A stretch of 64,000 nt of DNA from Acidobacteriota bacterium (GTDB taxonomy: Bacteria; Acidobacteriota; Blastocatellia; Pyrinomonadales; Pyrinomonadaceae): the NCBI GenBank assembly GCA_020199775.1, contig JAIVJZ010000003.1:79113-143112 (forward strand), given 5' to 3'. The translations under genes and the position numbers were made by a program. Shown one piece after another: positions 8,840-19,767 of the stretch (within the stretch, counting starts at the first letter, position 1; each line of letters begins with the position of its first letter). The notes under the pieces are model-generated. The model was not told where the DNA came from and made no database searches. It saw only the letters and a program-made list of their open reading frames with translations.

Positions 8840-11800
8840 TTAAAAATCGAACTTGATCGCGAGTTGCAGTTCGCGCGGCGTCAGGAAAGCGCGCGGGAGG
8901 CCGTAGGCCGCCGCCGCCGCGGGCGACGTGAGCGTCAAGGTCTGCACGCCGTTGACTATCGCCGCCGTGCGCCCGGCGTAGAAGTTGGTGTTGACCGTCG
9001 CCACGTTGGCGCGGTTGAAGATGTTGAAGCCTTCGAGGATCAGGCGCAGGCGCATGCTCTCGCCGAAGGGGATGGTGCGCGTCAGGCGCGCGTCGAACTG
9101 GTAAGTGGCGGGCGTGTAAAACCCGTTGCGGCGCGTGCCGGGCACGCGGTCGTTGCGCGAGTTGCCGTCGCGGTTCAAGTCCGCGCCGACGGTCTGCGAG
9201 AAGGCGAAGCCCGATTGGAGTTGCATGATGCTCGACAACGTGTAGCCGCTGAGGAGCGCGCGCAGCACGCGGTTGTCGCTGCGCGTGAATTGGCCGAACT
9301 CGTAGACGGGGCTGAAGACGAAGCGGTGGCGCAGGTCGGAGTCGGCGGCGGCGTAGTCGTCTCTGATGTTGAGTTGGTTCTGGATGATCTTGGCGTCGTC
9401 GCCGCCGCCGGGCACGACGGCCGTCTGGTCGGGCTTGTCGTCCTTCGCCTTCGAGAAGGTGTAGGAGGCGAGGAACTGGAAGCCGCGCGTGAAACGACGC
9501 TGCGCCTGAAAGGCGAGGCCGTCGTAGCGCGAGTTGGCGTTGCTCTCGAAGAGGTTGATGCGGCCGTAAGCAGGGAACAAGCGATCCGGCGCGGTGGAGG
9601 TGAAACGCGCGTTTGCCGTCGCGCCCGTGCCGGGGAAACGCTCGACGGTGTGAGTCCGGCCGCTCGCGTCCGTGGCGGTCACGAGTTCGGGGGCGCGCAG
9701 GTTGATGTCGCGCGTGCGCGAGAGGTGGACGCCTTTGAAGAACAGGTAAGTGACGGAGACGCTCATGTTCTTCAACAGTTCGTGCTCGAAGGCGAGCCGC
9801 CCCTGCTGCACGTAGGGCTGCGCGTAGTCTTCCGCGAAGACGAAGATGTCGGGCGTCGGGCGCGTGCCGCCAGCGGACGGCGGCGCGTCGAAGGTGTTCG
9901 GGTAGACCAGACCGGCGGCGGCGATGGCGGCCGTGCCCGCGAAGTTGACGCCCGTGGTCTGGATGCCGTTGCCGGTGTGCGCCGTGCCGAGCATGATGGC
10001 GGTGGTGCGGCCGTAGAAGATGCCGTAGCCGCCGCGCACGACCGTCTTGCCGTCGCCGCCCACGTCGTAGGCGAACCCGGCGCGGGGCGCGAAGTTGTTC
10101 CCGTCGCGCGGCTGCGTGCCGGTGTCGAAGCCCGTGTCGCGCAGGAACTGTTCGTTGCGCAAAGGGGGCGCGGCGAGTTTCTGGTAGTCGTAACGCACGC
10201 CGAGATTGAACGTGAGTTTCGGCGTGGCGCGCCAGTCGTCCTGGAAGAAGACCGCGTAGTCGCGGCTGTTCGGATCGCTGGACGCGCCCGAAGTGCCGGG
10301 GAGCGCGAATCGTTGCTGGAAGGCGGAGGGGCAATTCGCGAGCGGCTGCCCCGCGGGCGTGCGCGCGGCCGCGCAGTTGGCGTTCGAGGCGAAGTCGGCG
10401 TAGGAGTTGAAGGTGTACTGCCCGGAGAAGAAGCCGGGGAAGAAATTGAAGATGTTGTCGTAGTTGATGTCGAGGCCCGCTTTGAAGTTGTGCTGGCCGC
10501 GCACGTAAGAGAGGTTGTTGATGAACTGCGCGCGCTTGATCGTCGTCTCGCGCGGGCTGAAGTTGTTGCGGCCGAGCAGGAGGAAACCGTTTCCGGTTTG
10601 AATCTGCGTTTCGGGCAACTCGCTGTTGGCCGTGCCCGGTTCGGCGTCGCGCGCGAACTGGAAGCGAAACTCGTTGACGACGGACGGGGTGATGGTCGAG
10701 GCGAGCGTGCCGGAGAAAGTAGTGGTGCGCGCGAGGCTGTCGCCGGAATGCTCTTCGGCGGCGAGCGCGCCCGTGAACTCGTTGTTGACGCCCGTGAAAT
10801 TCTGCCGGTTGAAACGCAAAGAGAGTTGGTTGCTCGAATTGACGAGGATGTCGCTCTTGACGAAGAACACGTCCTGATTGCGGCTGATCTGATAGGCGTT
10901 GAGGCGCGGGCGGATCAAGTTCTGGATGGCCGCCGACTGCGCGCCGAGGTTGGGCGGTTCGACGACGTTCGGCAGGTCTTGCCGCTGGCCGTCGTAAGTG
11001 CCGAAGAAGAAGGCGCGGTTGCGGACGATGGGGCCGCCGAGACGGAAGCCGAACTGGTTGATCTGTTGCGGCGGCCGCTTGTTGCGGTTGAGGCGACGGC
11101 CGAGGTCGAAGTCCACGCCCTGCTGCCCCTTGATGTTCGGCGCGTTGGCGTTCAAAGACTCGTCGCGGAAATACTCGAAGCCGCCGCCGTGGAAATCGTT
11201 CGTGCCCGACTTCGTGACGACGTTGATGACCGCGCCGCCCGCGCGCCCGAACTCCGCCGAGAAGCCGTTCTGGTTGACCTGAAACTCTTTGACGGACTCT
11301 TCCGAGAACTGGTAAGGCGGGCGCACGCCCGTGCGGCCGAACGCCTGACCGAAGAAGGTGTTGTTGTTGTCCGCGCCGTCAACCTGCAAGCTGTTCAAAG
11401 TTCCCTTCTGGCCGCCGACGGAGAGGTCGCCCTGTCTGGTCGGGTCGCGCACGACGCCGGGCGTGAGCGTGGCGAAGTCCAGATAGTTACGACCGCTGAC
11501 GGGCAGGTTTTCGATGTCGCGCTCGTTGACCGTGGTGGCGACCGAGGTGCGCGTCACTTCGACGACGGGCGCTTCGGCCGACACGTCGATGGTCGTCGTC
11601 GTCCCGCCGACGCCGAGGTTGATGTCGATGTTCGTCTGCCCGCCGACCGTGACGATGGCATTCTCCAGCGTCGCCGGTTGGAAGCCTCCCGCGCCCGCGG
11701 CGACGATTTTATACGTGCCGGGCGGCAGCAGGATGAGGCGGTAGTTGCCGTCCTCGTCGGAGGTGGCGGTCTTCTCGAAGCCGGTCTGTTGATTCGTCGC

Positions 11801-11965
11801 CGTCACGTTGACGCCGGGCACGGCCGCGCCGTTCGGGTCGAGCACGCGCCCTTCGATGTTGCCGGACGTGGCCTGCGACTGCGGGAAAGCCGCGGTCGTC
11901 GCGAGCGCGAGACACGCGCACAGCAAGAGCATTCGAGTAAGACCGGAGAGGGAGTTTTTGAGCAT
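8840..11965 (-). CDS. TonB-dependent receptor with N-terminal carboxypeptidase-regulatory-like domain (Oar-like)
   Basis: 1041 aa; signal peptide, GNIEGRVLDPNGAAVPGVNVTATN, plug-like and beta-barrel segments, C-terminal F. Confidence 0.9.
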   Translation of the reverse strand: MLKNSLSGLTRMLLLCACLALATTAAFPQSQATSGNIEGRVLDPNGAAVPGVNVTATNQQTGFEKTATSDEDGNYRLILLPPGTYKIVAAGAGGFQPATLENAIVTVGGQTNIDINLGVGGTTTTIDVSAEAPVVEVTRTSVATTVNERDIENLPVSGRNYLDFATLTPGVVRDPTRQGDLSVGGQKGTLNSLQVDGADNNNTFFGQAFGRTGVRPPYQFSEESVKEFQVNQNGFSAEFGRAGGAVINVVTKSGTNDFHGGGFEYFRDESLNANAPNIKGQQGVDFDLGRRLNRNKRPPQQINQFGFRLGGPIVRNRAFFFGTYDGQRQDLPNVVEPPNLGAQSAAIQNLIRPRLNAYQISRNQDVFFVKSDILVNSSNQLSLRFNRQNFTGVNNEFTGALAAEEHSGDSLARTTTFSGTLASTITPSVVNEFRFQFARDAEPGTANSELPETQIQTGNGFLLLGRNNFSPRETTIKRAQFINNLSYVRGQHNFKAGLDINYDNIFNFFPGFFSGQYTFNSYADFASNANCAAARTPAGQPLANCPSAFQQRFALPGTSGASSDPNSRDYAVFFQDDWRATPKLTFNLGVRYDYQKLAAPPLRNEQFLRDTGFDTGTQPRDGNNFAPRAGFAYDVGGDGKTVVRGGYGIFYGRTTAIMLGTAHTGNGIQTTGVNFAGTAAIAAAGLVYPNTFDAPPSAGGTRPTPDIFVFAEDYAQPYVQQGRLAFEHELLKNMSVSVTYLFFKGVHLSRTRDINLRAPELVTATDASGRTHTVERFPGTGATANARFTSTAPDRLFPAYGRINLFESNANSRYDGLAFQAQRRFTRGFQFLASYTFSKAKDDKPDQTAVVPGGGDDAKIIQNQLNIRDDYAAADSDLRHRFVFSPVYEFGQFTRSDNRVLRALLSGYTLSSIMQLQSGFAFSQTVGADLNRDGNSRNDRVPGTRRNGFYTPATYQFDARLTRTIPFGESMRLRLILEGFNIFNRANVATVNTNFYAGRTAAIVNGVQTLTLTSPAAAAAYGLPRAFLTPRELQLAIKFDF

Positions 11966-12151
11966 GATGTCCTTTCGACCGTGAACCGGTGACAGCGGGT
12001 GTTATGCGAGATGCCCTGAAGGTGGGCGTCGGCCGGGCGTAAACTGTTGACTTGAATTTATTCCAGGACTCGAACCCCTGTGGCTCGTCGGAAGCGAGAT
12101 ATTAATTGAGGCGCGAGAGACGGTCAAGGAAACTTGCCGTGAATGAAAAAC

Positions 12152-12183
12152 TGTCGGGGGCAGGGCTAATCCCTACCCCGACA
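12152..12183 (-). terminator. Terminator hairpin downstream of glycosyltransferase
   Basis: TGTCGGGGGCAGGG-CTAAT-CCCTACCCCGACA. Confidence 0.7.
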
Positions 12184-12203
12184 AATTTATTTTCAGGCTA
12201 TCG

Positions 12204-13856
12204 TTAAGCGCGCCGCCCGAGCGCGAGCGGACGCCACCACGACTGGATGCGTTTGCCGTTCGCCGTCTGGAGGAGGCTCATCAGGCCGATGTAGCCGTAG
12301 CCGAAGAAGAAGAGGAAGATGAACGGGAGTGTCCCCCACATGCGCATGTGTACGGCGTACCACAAGGCGCAGAAGAAGTAGGCGGCGAAGCCGAGTTCCA
12401 GGAGCGGCAGCAGGCCGCGCTTGCGCTTGTACTTCTTCGCCTTCCACGTCTCGTCCGTCGATTTCTCCACCTGATACTTCGGCGTCCGCACAAACTCCGT
12501 CTGCACGCCCATCAACGCTTCGATGACGGCGCGCGCGTTCGAGAAGGCCAGCCCGATGCCGACGGCCATCACGAGCGGCAGGTGAAGGAGGCGACGGCCG
12601 CGCCCCGCCTCTTTGTCCAGATACCAGATCGCGGAGCCGTAGAAGAGGATGACCGAGACGGTCGAGAAGAACAGCAGCGGCACGTCGAAGGCCATCAGGT
12701 GGTAGAAGCCCTGATTGTAACGGACGAGCAGGAGCGGGAATTGCAAAAAGCTCGCCACGATCATCAGCGGGTAACTGATGTTGCCCGTCAGGCGAAAGAA
12801 CATCTCAAGCCGCACGCGCAAAGGAAGATTCGCGCGCCAGATGCGCGGGTAGAGTTTGATGCCGACCTGCATCACGCCCTTCGCCCAGCGACGTTGCTGC
12901 GCCTTGAAGGCGTTGATCTCGACCGGGATTTCCGAAGGCGCGTCTTCGTCCAAGAGATAAATGAACCGCCAGCCCATCAACTGCGCGCGGAAACTCAAGT
13001 CCGTGTCTTCCGTCAGCGTGTCGTGCTGCCAACCGCCGGAGAGTTCAATCGCGCGGCGACGCCAGATGCCCGCCGTGCCGTTGAAGTTGAAGAAGCCGCC
13101 CGTGCGATTCCTGACCGTCTGCTCGATGACGAAGTGGCCGTCGAGCATGATGGTTTGCAGGCGCGTCAGCAGGTTGTACGCGCCGTTGATGTGCGACCAG
13201 CGCATCTGCGCGCAGCCGACGAGCGGGTCGGTGAAGTAATCGACGAGTTTGCGCAGGCAGTCGGGCTTGGGCACGAAGTCCGCGTCGAAGATGGCGAGCA
13301 GTTCGCCTTTGGCGGTCTGCGTGCCGTTGGCGAGCGCGCCCGCTTTGAAGCCGGTGCGGTCGCTGCGGTGGATGTAATGGATGTCGAAACCTTCGGCGCG
13401 ATAATGCTCGACGGTGCGGCGCGCGAGCGCGACCGTCTCGTCGGTCGAATCGTCGAGCACCTGTATCTCCATCCGGTCGCGCGGGTAGTCGAACTGCGTG
13501 ACGGCGCGCAAGAGTCGCTCGACGACGTACACCTCGTTAAAGAGCGGGAGTTGCACGGTGATGACCGGCAAGTCGGCTTCGGCGAAGCGCGCCTTCGGGG
13601 CGGGTCGGATGTGGCGGTAACGCCAGAAGTCCGCGACCTGCTTGATGCGGTACGCGCCGTAGACGGCGAGCACGCCGAGAATCGAGAAATAGAGGATGAG
13701 CACCGTCCAGTCGAAGGCGTCGAGTTCGTAGAGCACGCTGATGTTCGACTGCGTGCGCCAGTGCCACGCCCGGACAAAGTCTTCGTCGAGTTTGTCATAC
13801 TCGCGCCACAACTCTTCCGCTGTCTTCGATACAGTCTGGATTAAAAAAAGGGACAT
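12204..13856 (-). CDS. Processive GT2 family glycosyltransferase (cellulose synthase-like)
   Basis: LDDSTDET, DADF, TEDTDLSFR, QQRRWAKG motifs and several TM segments. Confidence 0.9.
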   Translation of the reverse strand: MSLFLIQTVSKTAEELWREYDKLDEDFVRAWHWRTQSNISVLYELDAFDWTVLILYFSILGVLAVYGAYRIKQVADFWRYRHIRPAPKARFAEADLPVITVQLPLFNEVYVVERLLRAVTQFDYPRDRMEIQVLDDSTDETVALARRTVEHYRAEGFDIHYIHRSDRTGFKAGALANGTQTAKGELLAIFDADFVPKPDCLRKLVDYFTDPLVGCAQMRWSHINGAYNLLTRLQTIMLDGHFVIEQTVRNRTGGFFNFNGTAGIWRRRAIELSGGWQHDTLTEDTDLSFRAQLMGWRFIYLLDEDAPSEIPVEINAFKAQQRRWAKGVMQVGIKLYPRIWRANLPLRVRLEMFFRLTGNISYPLMIVASFLQFPLLLVRYNQGFYHLMAFDVPLLFFSTVSVILFYGSAIWYLDKEAGRGRRLLHLPLVMAVGIGLAFSNARAVIEALMGVQTEFVRTPKYQVEKSTDETWKAKKYKRKRGLLPLLELGFAAYFFCALWYAVHMRMWGTLPFIFLFFFGYGYIGLMSLLQTANGKRIQSWWRPLALGRRA

Positions 13857-14152
13857 CTCGGTATTTCTCGCTCAAGGGGAAACTAAACAACCGGCGGCAG
13901 GGCGAGATGCAAACGCCGCGCTCACAACAGCCTGCGCGCCGCGCGCATCCTCCACACAAAACGAGCAGCGCCTTTGCCGGACGCTGCCCCGTTAATCGCG
14001 CACATTGTAACCGAACGGGCGTGCTCTCACAAATCAACAAAGAGTCATCCGCGCGCTCAAGCGAGAGATGGCTTCCGCTTCACCCTGGCATCCCTCAACG
14101 CTGACTCGTGCTGCTGCAAGCGCGCGGCGCAGGCCGGAGGCGTCAGGTCGCC

Positions 14153-14629
14153 TTAAGAGTTCTGGCGGTGCTCGAAGAAGCGCACACCCAGCAGGCCGCC
14201 GAGCGTGGCGAAGGTAATCGAGAGAGCGCTTCTGACCAGCGAAGTGATGACGATGTTCGGAAGTTTTTGGGCGAATGCTTGAGACTGCGCCGCTTTCAAC
14301 TGTTGACTCAACTCTTCGGCCTGCCGCAGGCTGAAACGTTCCATCATCTTGACCAGCAGTTGATCGAAGGACTCGCCGAAGATGAATCCGAAGGTCAGGC
14401 CGACGGTCAAAGCGACAATTGTGCCGATAAGGCCGGCAAGCGCCCCCAACTGCACGCCCTCGCCCATCAACACCGGCTCCCGAGAGCGGCGGATATACAG
14501 ATAAGACGCCAGCATTCCACTGGCTATCCAGATGAAGCAACAAAGGCCGGCGAAACTGATCGGGGGGATTGCAGAGAGCAACCCGAACGTCACGCCGCCG
14601 ATCAGGGCAGCGCGCATCTTGTCACTCAT
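14153..14629 (-). CDS. Hypothetical membrane protein (paralogue of 14778..15368)
   Basis: 158 aa; MSDKMRAALIGG..., CC motif, GALAGLIG. Confidence 0.75.
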   Translation of the reverse strand: MSDKMRAALIGGVTFGLLSAIPPISFAGLCCFIWIASGMLASYLYIRRSREPVLMGEGVQLGALAGLIGTIVALTVGLTFGFIFGESFDQLLVKMMERFSLRQAEELSQQLKAAQSQAFAQKLPNIVITSLVRSALSITFATLGGLLGVRFFEHRQNS

Positions 14630-14777
14630 ATATTTGAATTCTACGAAAAGGACTAAAGCGAGAACACGGACAGGAGGACGGCGAGCGTGACGTTCGTCTT
14701 GAAACGATCATCGCGCTCACCGTCCCGCTCAAGCACGGGCGTGAAGTTTTAACACGACGCGCCGGGGTCGCCCCTTA

Positions 14778-15368
14778 TTAGCTGCCCGTCCCGTAAGTGC
14801 CGCCGCCGCCGCCGCTGTAACCGCCGCCCGCCGGGGGTTGCGTGCCGCCGCCGCCGCCGCCGTAGTTGGCCGGGGGAGGCGGGGGAGGCATGGTCGAACC
14901 GCCGCCACCGACGCCGCCGGTGCCCTTCTTCCCGAAGATGGCCGCGCCGATCAGGCCGCCGATGGTCGAGAGAATGGTAAAGATGATGGCGCCGATTATT
15001 CCCATCACGAAGAAGAGCGCGAAGCCCGTCAGGGATTCCGGCAGGTTCACGCCCTGATCGCGCAGTTGGGCAAACTGCGCGGTCATCACGGCCGAGTTCA
15101 CGAAATACGAGAGCGGCGTGCCGATGATAAGGTTCAACAACCCGCAGGCCACACCGGCAATCGCGCCGAGCATTGCGCCGTCTTTGGGGTCTACCGTGGC
15201 GTGTGAATTTTTGTTGTAGAGGTAAACGGCCAGAACGCCGGCGGCGATGGGCAGCAGACAGTTGCAGCAGCCCACGCCGGGTATGAACGAGCCGACCAGG
15301 CCCAACAGGATAATCACAGCACCAACGGCCAGTCCGGCCATTATCGCTGCTTTTGTTTTGTCATTCAT
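14778..15368 (-). CDS. Hypothetical membrane protein with Gly/Pro-rich tail
   Basis: 196 aa; MNDKTKAAIMAG..., CC motif, GAIAGVACG. Confidence 0.8.
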   Translation of the reverse strand: MNDKTKAAIMAGLAVGAVIILLGLVGSFIPGVGCCNCLLPIAAGVLAVYLYNKNSHATVDPKDGAMLGAIAGVACGLLNLIIGTPLSYFVNSAVMTAQFAQLRDQGVNLPESLTGFALFFVMGIIGAIIFTILSTIGGLIGAAIFGKKGTGGVGGGGSTMPPPPPPANYGGGGGGTQPPAGGGYSGGGGGTYGTGS

Positions 15369-15551
15369 GTCTTTGAAACACCTTCGCGGAGAGATTGGGG
15401 TAAAACTTGGGATCGAGCCTGCCAGTCTGCGGCGCGGCCGACGACTGACGGGAAAATGCCTTGCGCGACGAAGTTATAAAATTTCCCCGAGCGTTTGAGA
15501 AAGACCGGGCTGGACAAAAAAGACTCGCGGGTTAGAAAACCTTCCGAGTGT

Positions 15552-16118
15552 TTACGTCGTCAACTCGCTTTTGTTCAAAGCCGCGCGCGACCGCGCGCGA
15601 CCGTCGCGGCCTTGCCGTGCGATTTCGACCGCGCCGGGCACGACGTAAAAGGCCGCCCACGCGCCGAGCCATGCGCCCGTCAGAAAGCGCGACGAGTGCG
15701 TGTTCGCCCACACGCCCGTGATGCCGAGCGTGAAATCAAAGGCCGTCGGCAGCAGCGCGAGGATGAGCCATTCGCGGCGCGGCGTCCCCGTCCGTTGCAG
15801 GCGGCGCGAGAGCGGATAGAGCGACACCGCCACGGCGAAGCCCGCGTAGATGCCGAAGCAACGCGCGCACACCCCCAGCGGATGCCCCGCCACCCAGAAG
15901 GCGCGTTCCGGCATCTGGTGACACACGGTTTTCAACCCCTGATAAATCACGAACGCCGTCGCCTCGTGCCCGCCCGACGACAGGAGCGGCGCGCCCGCGA
16001 TCAATCCCAGCCACGCCAGCGCGGCCGCGGCCACACACGCCCACGCCGCCCAAGCCCCCCGTGCGGAGAACTCCCTCGGCGCGAACGGCGAAACGTAGTC
16101 GGCGGGTGAAGCAGGCAT
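15552..16118 (-). CDS. DUF2085-like membrane protein
   Basis: CHQMPERAFWVAGHPLGVCARCFGIYAGF motif. Confidence 0.85.
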   Translation of the reverse strand: MPASPADYVSPFAPREFSARGAWAAWACVAAAALAWLGLIAGAPLLSSGGHEATAFVIYQGLKTVCHQMPERAFWVAGHPLGVCARCFGIYAGFAVAVSLYPLSRRLQRTGTPRREWLILALLPTAFDFTLGITGVWANTHSSRFLTGAWLGAWAAFYVVPGAVEIARQGRDGRARSRAALNKSELTT

Positions 16119-16130
16119 AGTTTGGGAAAC

Positions 16131-16214
16131 GATGAACGCGGAACGATGAAGGAGGAACGCGGAACGATGAACTGTAAAGATATGTTGCTTTTACTTCATC
16201 GTTCCGCGTTCATC
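16131..16214. repeat. Word palindrome copy 3, 21-bp perfect outer stem
   Basis: GATGAACGCGGAACGATGAAG (16131-16151) / reverse complement (16194-16214); extra word copy inside. Confidence 0.95.
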
Positions 16215-16222
16215 GTTCATCC

Positions 16223-17281
16223 TTAGAATCTAATGACCGTGTCGGGACCGCCCTCGACGTGGACGGTATCGACGAAGCGGATATGGCGCGACTCGGTGGT
16301 CATCACGAGCGAGTGCGTGCGTTTGCCCGCGCCGAAGAAGCGGACGCCGCGCAGGAGCGCGCCGTCGGTGACGCCCGTGGCGGCGAAGATGATCTTTTTG
16401 CCGGGCGCGAGGTCGTCCGTGCTGTAAACTTTGTTCGGGTCGTCGATCCCCATCTCCTTCAGGCGGCTGACGACCTCCTCCTGCGGCGGCACTTTGTTCT
16501 TGTCCACGTCCAGCCGCTCCGGGTCAAACACCAGACGCGCCTGTATCTCGCCGTTCAGACACTTCATCGCGGCGGCCGTAATCACCCCTTCGGGCGCGCC
16601 GCCGATGCCCATCAGCGCGTGGATGTTCGTGCCCGCGACGGCGGCCGAGATGCCCGCCGAGAGGTCGCCGTCGGAGATGAGACGGATGCGCGCGCCCGCG
16701 TCGCGCACTTCCTGAATCAGTTTGCGGTGGCGCGTGCGGTCGAGCACGATGACGGTCAGGTCGTTCACCTCGCGCCCTAAGCCTTTGGCAATCGCGGCGA
16801 GGTTATTCGTGACCGAGGCGTTGATGTCGATGAGGCCGCGCGACGAAGGGCCGACGACGATCTTGTCCATGTAGATGTCGGGGGCGTTGAGGAGCCCGCC
16901 GCGTTCTGAGGCGGCGAGCACGGCGATGGCGTTGTTTGCGCCGAGCGCGCAGAGGTTCGTGCCTTCGAGCGGATCGACGGCGATGTCGACTTCGGGGTAA
17001 ATCTCGTCGCACGGTTCGCCCTTCTCGCGGGCGGCGCGTACGCCCTCGCCGACCTCTTCGCCGATGTAGAGCATCGGGGCTTCGTCGCGCTCGCCCTCGC
17101 CGATCACGATCCGGCCGAGCATCGGCACGGTGTCCATCACCGTGCGCATCGCCTCGACCGCGACGTGATCGGAATACTTGCGGTCGCCCTGTCCCATCGT
17201 CTTCGCGGCCTCGATGGCCGCCGCCTCGCAGACGCGCAGGAAGTCTAACGACAGGTGCTCGGTCTGTATCTCATAGCCCAT
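16223..17281 (-). CDS. glpX: Class II fructose-1,6-bisphosphatase
   Basis: [26 protein letters not shown]..., [16 protein letters not shown] motifs; start trimmed from ORF. Confidence 0.92.
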   Translation of the reverse strand: MGYEIQTEHLSLDFLRVCEAAAIEAAKTMGQGDRKYSDHVAVEAMRTVMDTVPMLGRIVIGEGERDEAPMLYIGEEVGEGVRAAREKGEPCDEIYPEVDIAVDPLEGTNLCALGANNAIAVLAASERGGLLNAPDIYMDKIVVGPSSRGLIDINASVTNNLAAIAKGLGREVNDLTVIVLDRTRHRKLIQEVRDAGARIRLISDGDLSAGISAAVAGTNIHALMGIGGAPEGVITAAAMKCLNGEIQARLVFDPERLDVDKNKVPPQEEVVSRLKEMGIDDPNKVYSTDDLAPGKKIIFAATGVTDGALLRGVRFFGAGKRTHSLVMTTESRHIRFVDTVHVEGGPDTVIRF

Positions 17282-17450
17282 GCCCTTTTTTTGTCTCCCG
17301 GTCTTAAATGATATTTGCGGCGAGCCGGTGAAAGCGTTGCGTGCCGCCCGCGCCCCTTCGGAAATGCGCCGCCATACTAACAGAGAGGGCGCAGAATTTA
17401 TAGACTCTTGTGCCGGCGGGAAACGGCCACGCGGCGAGAAATGGAAGGCG

Positions 17451-17479
17451 GGGCTTGCGATCAACTTGATCGCAAGCCC
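17451..17479 (-). terminator. Hairpin downstream of acyl-CoA dehydrogenase gene
   Basis: GGGCTTGCGATCA-ACT-TGATCGCAAGCCC. Confidence 0.65.
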
Positions 17480-17516
17480 ACATTCGGATGTTTGGTTCAA
17501 GCGTTTCTTTATTTCG

Positions 17517-18752
17517 TTAGTCAGCCCCGACCGCCTCGCGCGCGTCGGCGGCGCGATAGGGCGGCAGGGTCTTGCGCGCGGCCTTCTCTTTCTTCAAGCC
17601 CAGAGCCCAGTCGGCCTGCATCAGCGTGTGGATGTCGCGCGTGCCCTCGTAGATGATCGCGGCCTTGCAGTTGCGCAGGTAACGCTCGACGGGGTAGTCG
17701 TTCGAGAAGCCGTTCGCGCCGTGGACTTCAATCGCCATCGAGGCCGCCTTCTCGCTCCTGACCGTGGCCTGCCACTTGGCGAGACTCGTCTCTTTGGCGT
17801 TCGGCCTGCCCTCGTTCTTCAGGTAGCCCGCGCGCAGCCAGAGCAGATGCGACATCTGGTAGTCTGCTTCCATCTCGGCGATCTTCTGTTTGACGAGTTG
17901 GTGGTTGGCGATCTTCGTGCCGAAGGTTTCGCGCGAGTTGGCGTAGGCGATGGAGGCGTCGCGCGAGGCACGGATGATCCCCGTCGCGCCCGAGGCGACG
18001 GTGTAACGCCCCTGTTCCAACGCGAACATGGCGATCTTGAAACCCTCGCCCTCTTCGCCCACGAGGTTCTCGGCGGGCACGCGCACGTCCGTCAGGTTGA
18101 AGTAGCCGGTGTTACCCGCGCGGATGCCCATCTTGCCGTGGATCGTGCCGGAGGAGAACCCGGGCATCGAGCGTTCGACGATGAAACAACTCATGCCGGT
18201 GTGGTCGCGCTTGCGTCGCTTCTCCTCGTCCGTCCAGCAGAAGAAGAGGAAGTTGTCGGCCACGTCGCCCGCGAGGCTGATCCACATCTTCTCGCCGTTC
18301 AAGACCCACTCGTCGCCCTCGCGCTTGCCCGTAGAACGCGCGCCCACCACGTCAGACCCCGCGCCCGGTTCGGTCAGGCCGTAGGTGGCGATCTTCTCGC
18401 CCTTCGCCTGCGGCACGAGATACCTGCGCTTCTGCTCCTCTGTGCCCCACGAATAGAGCGTGAGCGAGTTCAGACCCGTGTGGACGGACATGACGACGCG
18501 CATGAAGGTGTCCACGGCTTCGAGTTCTTCGCACACGAGGCCGAGCGCGATGTAGTCGAAGCCCGCGCCGCCGTACTCTTCGGGGATGCAGACGCCGAGC
18601 AGGTTCAACTCCGCCATCTTGTCGAGGATCGAGCGGTCGAAGCGTTGTTGCTCGTCGAGCTCTTTGATGCGCGGGGCGACCTCGCGCTGCGCAAACTCGC
18701 GCACGGTGTTGCGGATGGACTTGTGATCTTCGGTCAGTTCAAAATCTATCAT
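17517..18752 (-). CDS. Acyl-CoA dehydrogenase
   Basis: 411 aa; [48 protein letters not shown] motifs. Confidence 0.93.
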   Translation of the reverse strand: MIDFELTEDHKSIRNTVREFAQREVAPRIKELDEQQRFDRSILDKMAELNLLGVCIPEEYGGAGFDYIALGLVCEELEAVDTFMRVVMSVHTGLNSLTLYSWGTEEQKRRYLVPQAKGEKIATYGLTEPGAGSDVVGARSTGKREGDEWVLNGEKMWISLAGDVADNFLFFCWTDEEKRRKRDHTGMSCFIVERSMPGFSSGTIHGKMGIRAGNTGYFNLTDVRVPAENLVGEEGEGFKIAMFALEQGRYTVASGATGIIRASRDASIAYANSRETFGTKIANHQLVKQKIAEMEADYQMSHLLWLRAGYLKNEGRPNAKETSLAKWQATVRSEKAASMAIEVHGANGFSNDYPVERYLRNCKAAIIYEGTRDIHTLMQADWALGLKKEKAARKTLPPYRAADAREAVGAD

Positions 18753-18968
18753 CTGTAGGTTTCCTTAAAATTGAAATCGGGTCGAGACGCGCACTCGCAC
18801 GGACGAGGTTCGGGGGCGATTCGGCGTTTGCGGTTTATTCATGACGAACGGGCGCGAGTTTAAAAGGCATCTTACACCACGGGCGGGCGCGTATAAAAGT
18901 CGGGCGGGCGGCGGCGGGCGCGTGTGCGGAGAAGGCGGCGGGTCGAGCTCGGAGCGGCGCGCTAATCT

Positions 18969-19676
18969 TCAACTGAACAGGCGTTCGTATTCCGCCCGCA
19001 CGACGTGGTAGCACTCGCACGCGGCGGCTTCCAGAGCCTCGCGATCAAGGATCAAGACATTCCCGCGGTTGTAGCGGATCAGGTTTCGCTCCTGAAGTTT
19101 GGCGGCGGCCTCGCTGACCCCTGCGCGGCGGACGCCGAGCATCACGGCGAGGTATTCGTGCGTGAGGTTGACTTCGTGCGAGCCGACGCCGTCGCTGCTC
19201 ATCAAGAGCCAGCGGGTGAGGCGGGCTTCGATGTGGTGGAGGCGGTTGCAGGCCACCGACTGCGAGCCGACGACGATGACCGTGTGGATGTAGCGGTTGA
19301 TGATTTTCTTCAACGCGCCGCCGCGTTCGTACAAGTCTTTGACAACCGACGCTTTGACGCGGACGGCCTCGCCGGGGATTTGCACGAAGGTCGGCATCGT
19401 GGTCTCCGAGGCGTCGAGCATGACGGGCGCGCCCGACATCCCTTCGCGCCCGATGGAGCCGGATTCGATGATCGCGCCGTCTTCCATCGTCGTCACCATC
19501 GAGAGCAGGCAGTTGAGCGGGAAATAGATGTCTTTGATCGGCACGTGCGGCTCGATGATCCGGTCGCCGTGCGAGAGCGGCACCCGCTCCATGTGCGGGC
19601 GCAGGAGTTCCAGTTCGTCGCCTGACAGGTGCGCCAGCAGGCGGTTGGCGGTTGGGGCGCGGCTGTGTTGAGTCAT
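18969..19676 (-). CDS. Crp/Fnr family transcriptional regulator
   Basis: Cyclic-nucleotide-binding-like fold plus HTH (LAVMLGVRRAGVSEAAAKLQERNLIRY). Confidence 0.88.
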   Translation of the reverse strand: MTQHSRAPTANRLLAHLSGDELELLRPHMERVPLSHGDRIIEPHVPIKDIYFPLNCLLSMVTTMEDGAIIESGSIGREGMSGAPVMLDASETTMPTFVQIPGEAVRVKASVVKDLYERGGALKKIINRYIHTVIVVGSQSVACNRLHHIEARLTRWLLMSSDGVGSHEVNLTHEYLAVMLGVRRAGVSEAAAKLQERNLIRYNRGNVLILDREALEAAACECYHVVRAEYERLFS

Positions 19677-19767
19677 CGGTTATTCCCTTGTCGAGCTACG
19701 AGGCAAGAGGTCGAACGTGAATGCGCGCGGAATAGACGCGCGACCGGCTGACGTGCGCGTCGCACGT

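Noticed and set aside
8795-11992. 1065-aa plus-strand ORF
   Set aside because: Antisense shadow of the TonB-dependent receptor, which has clear domain motifs on the opposite strand.
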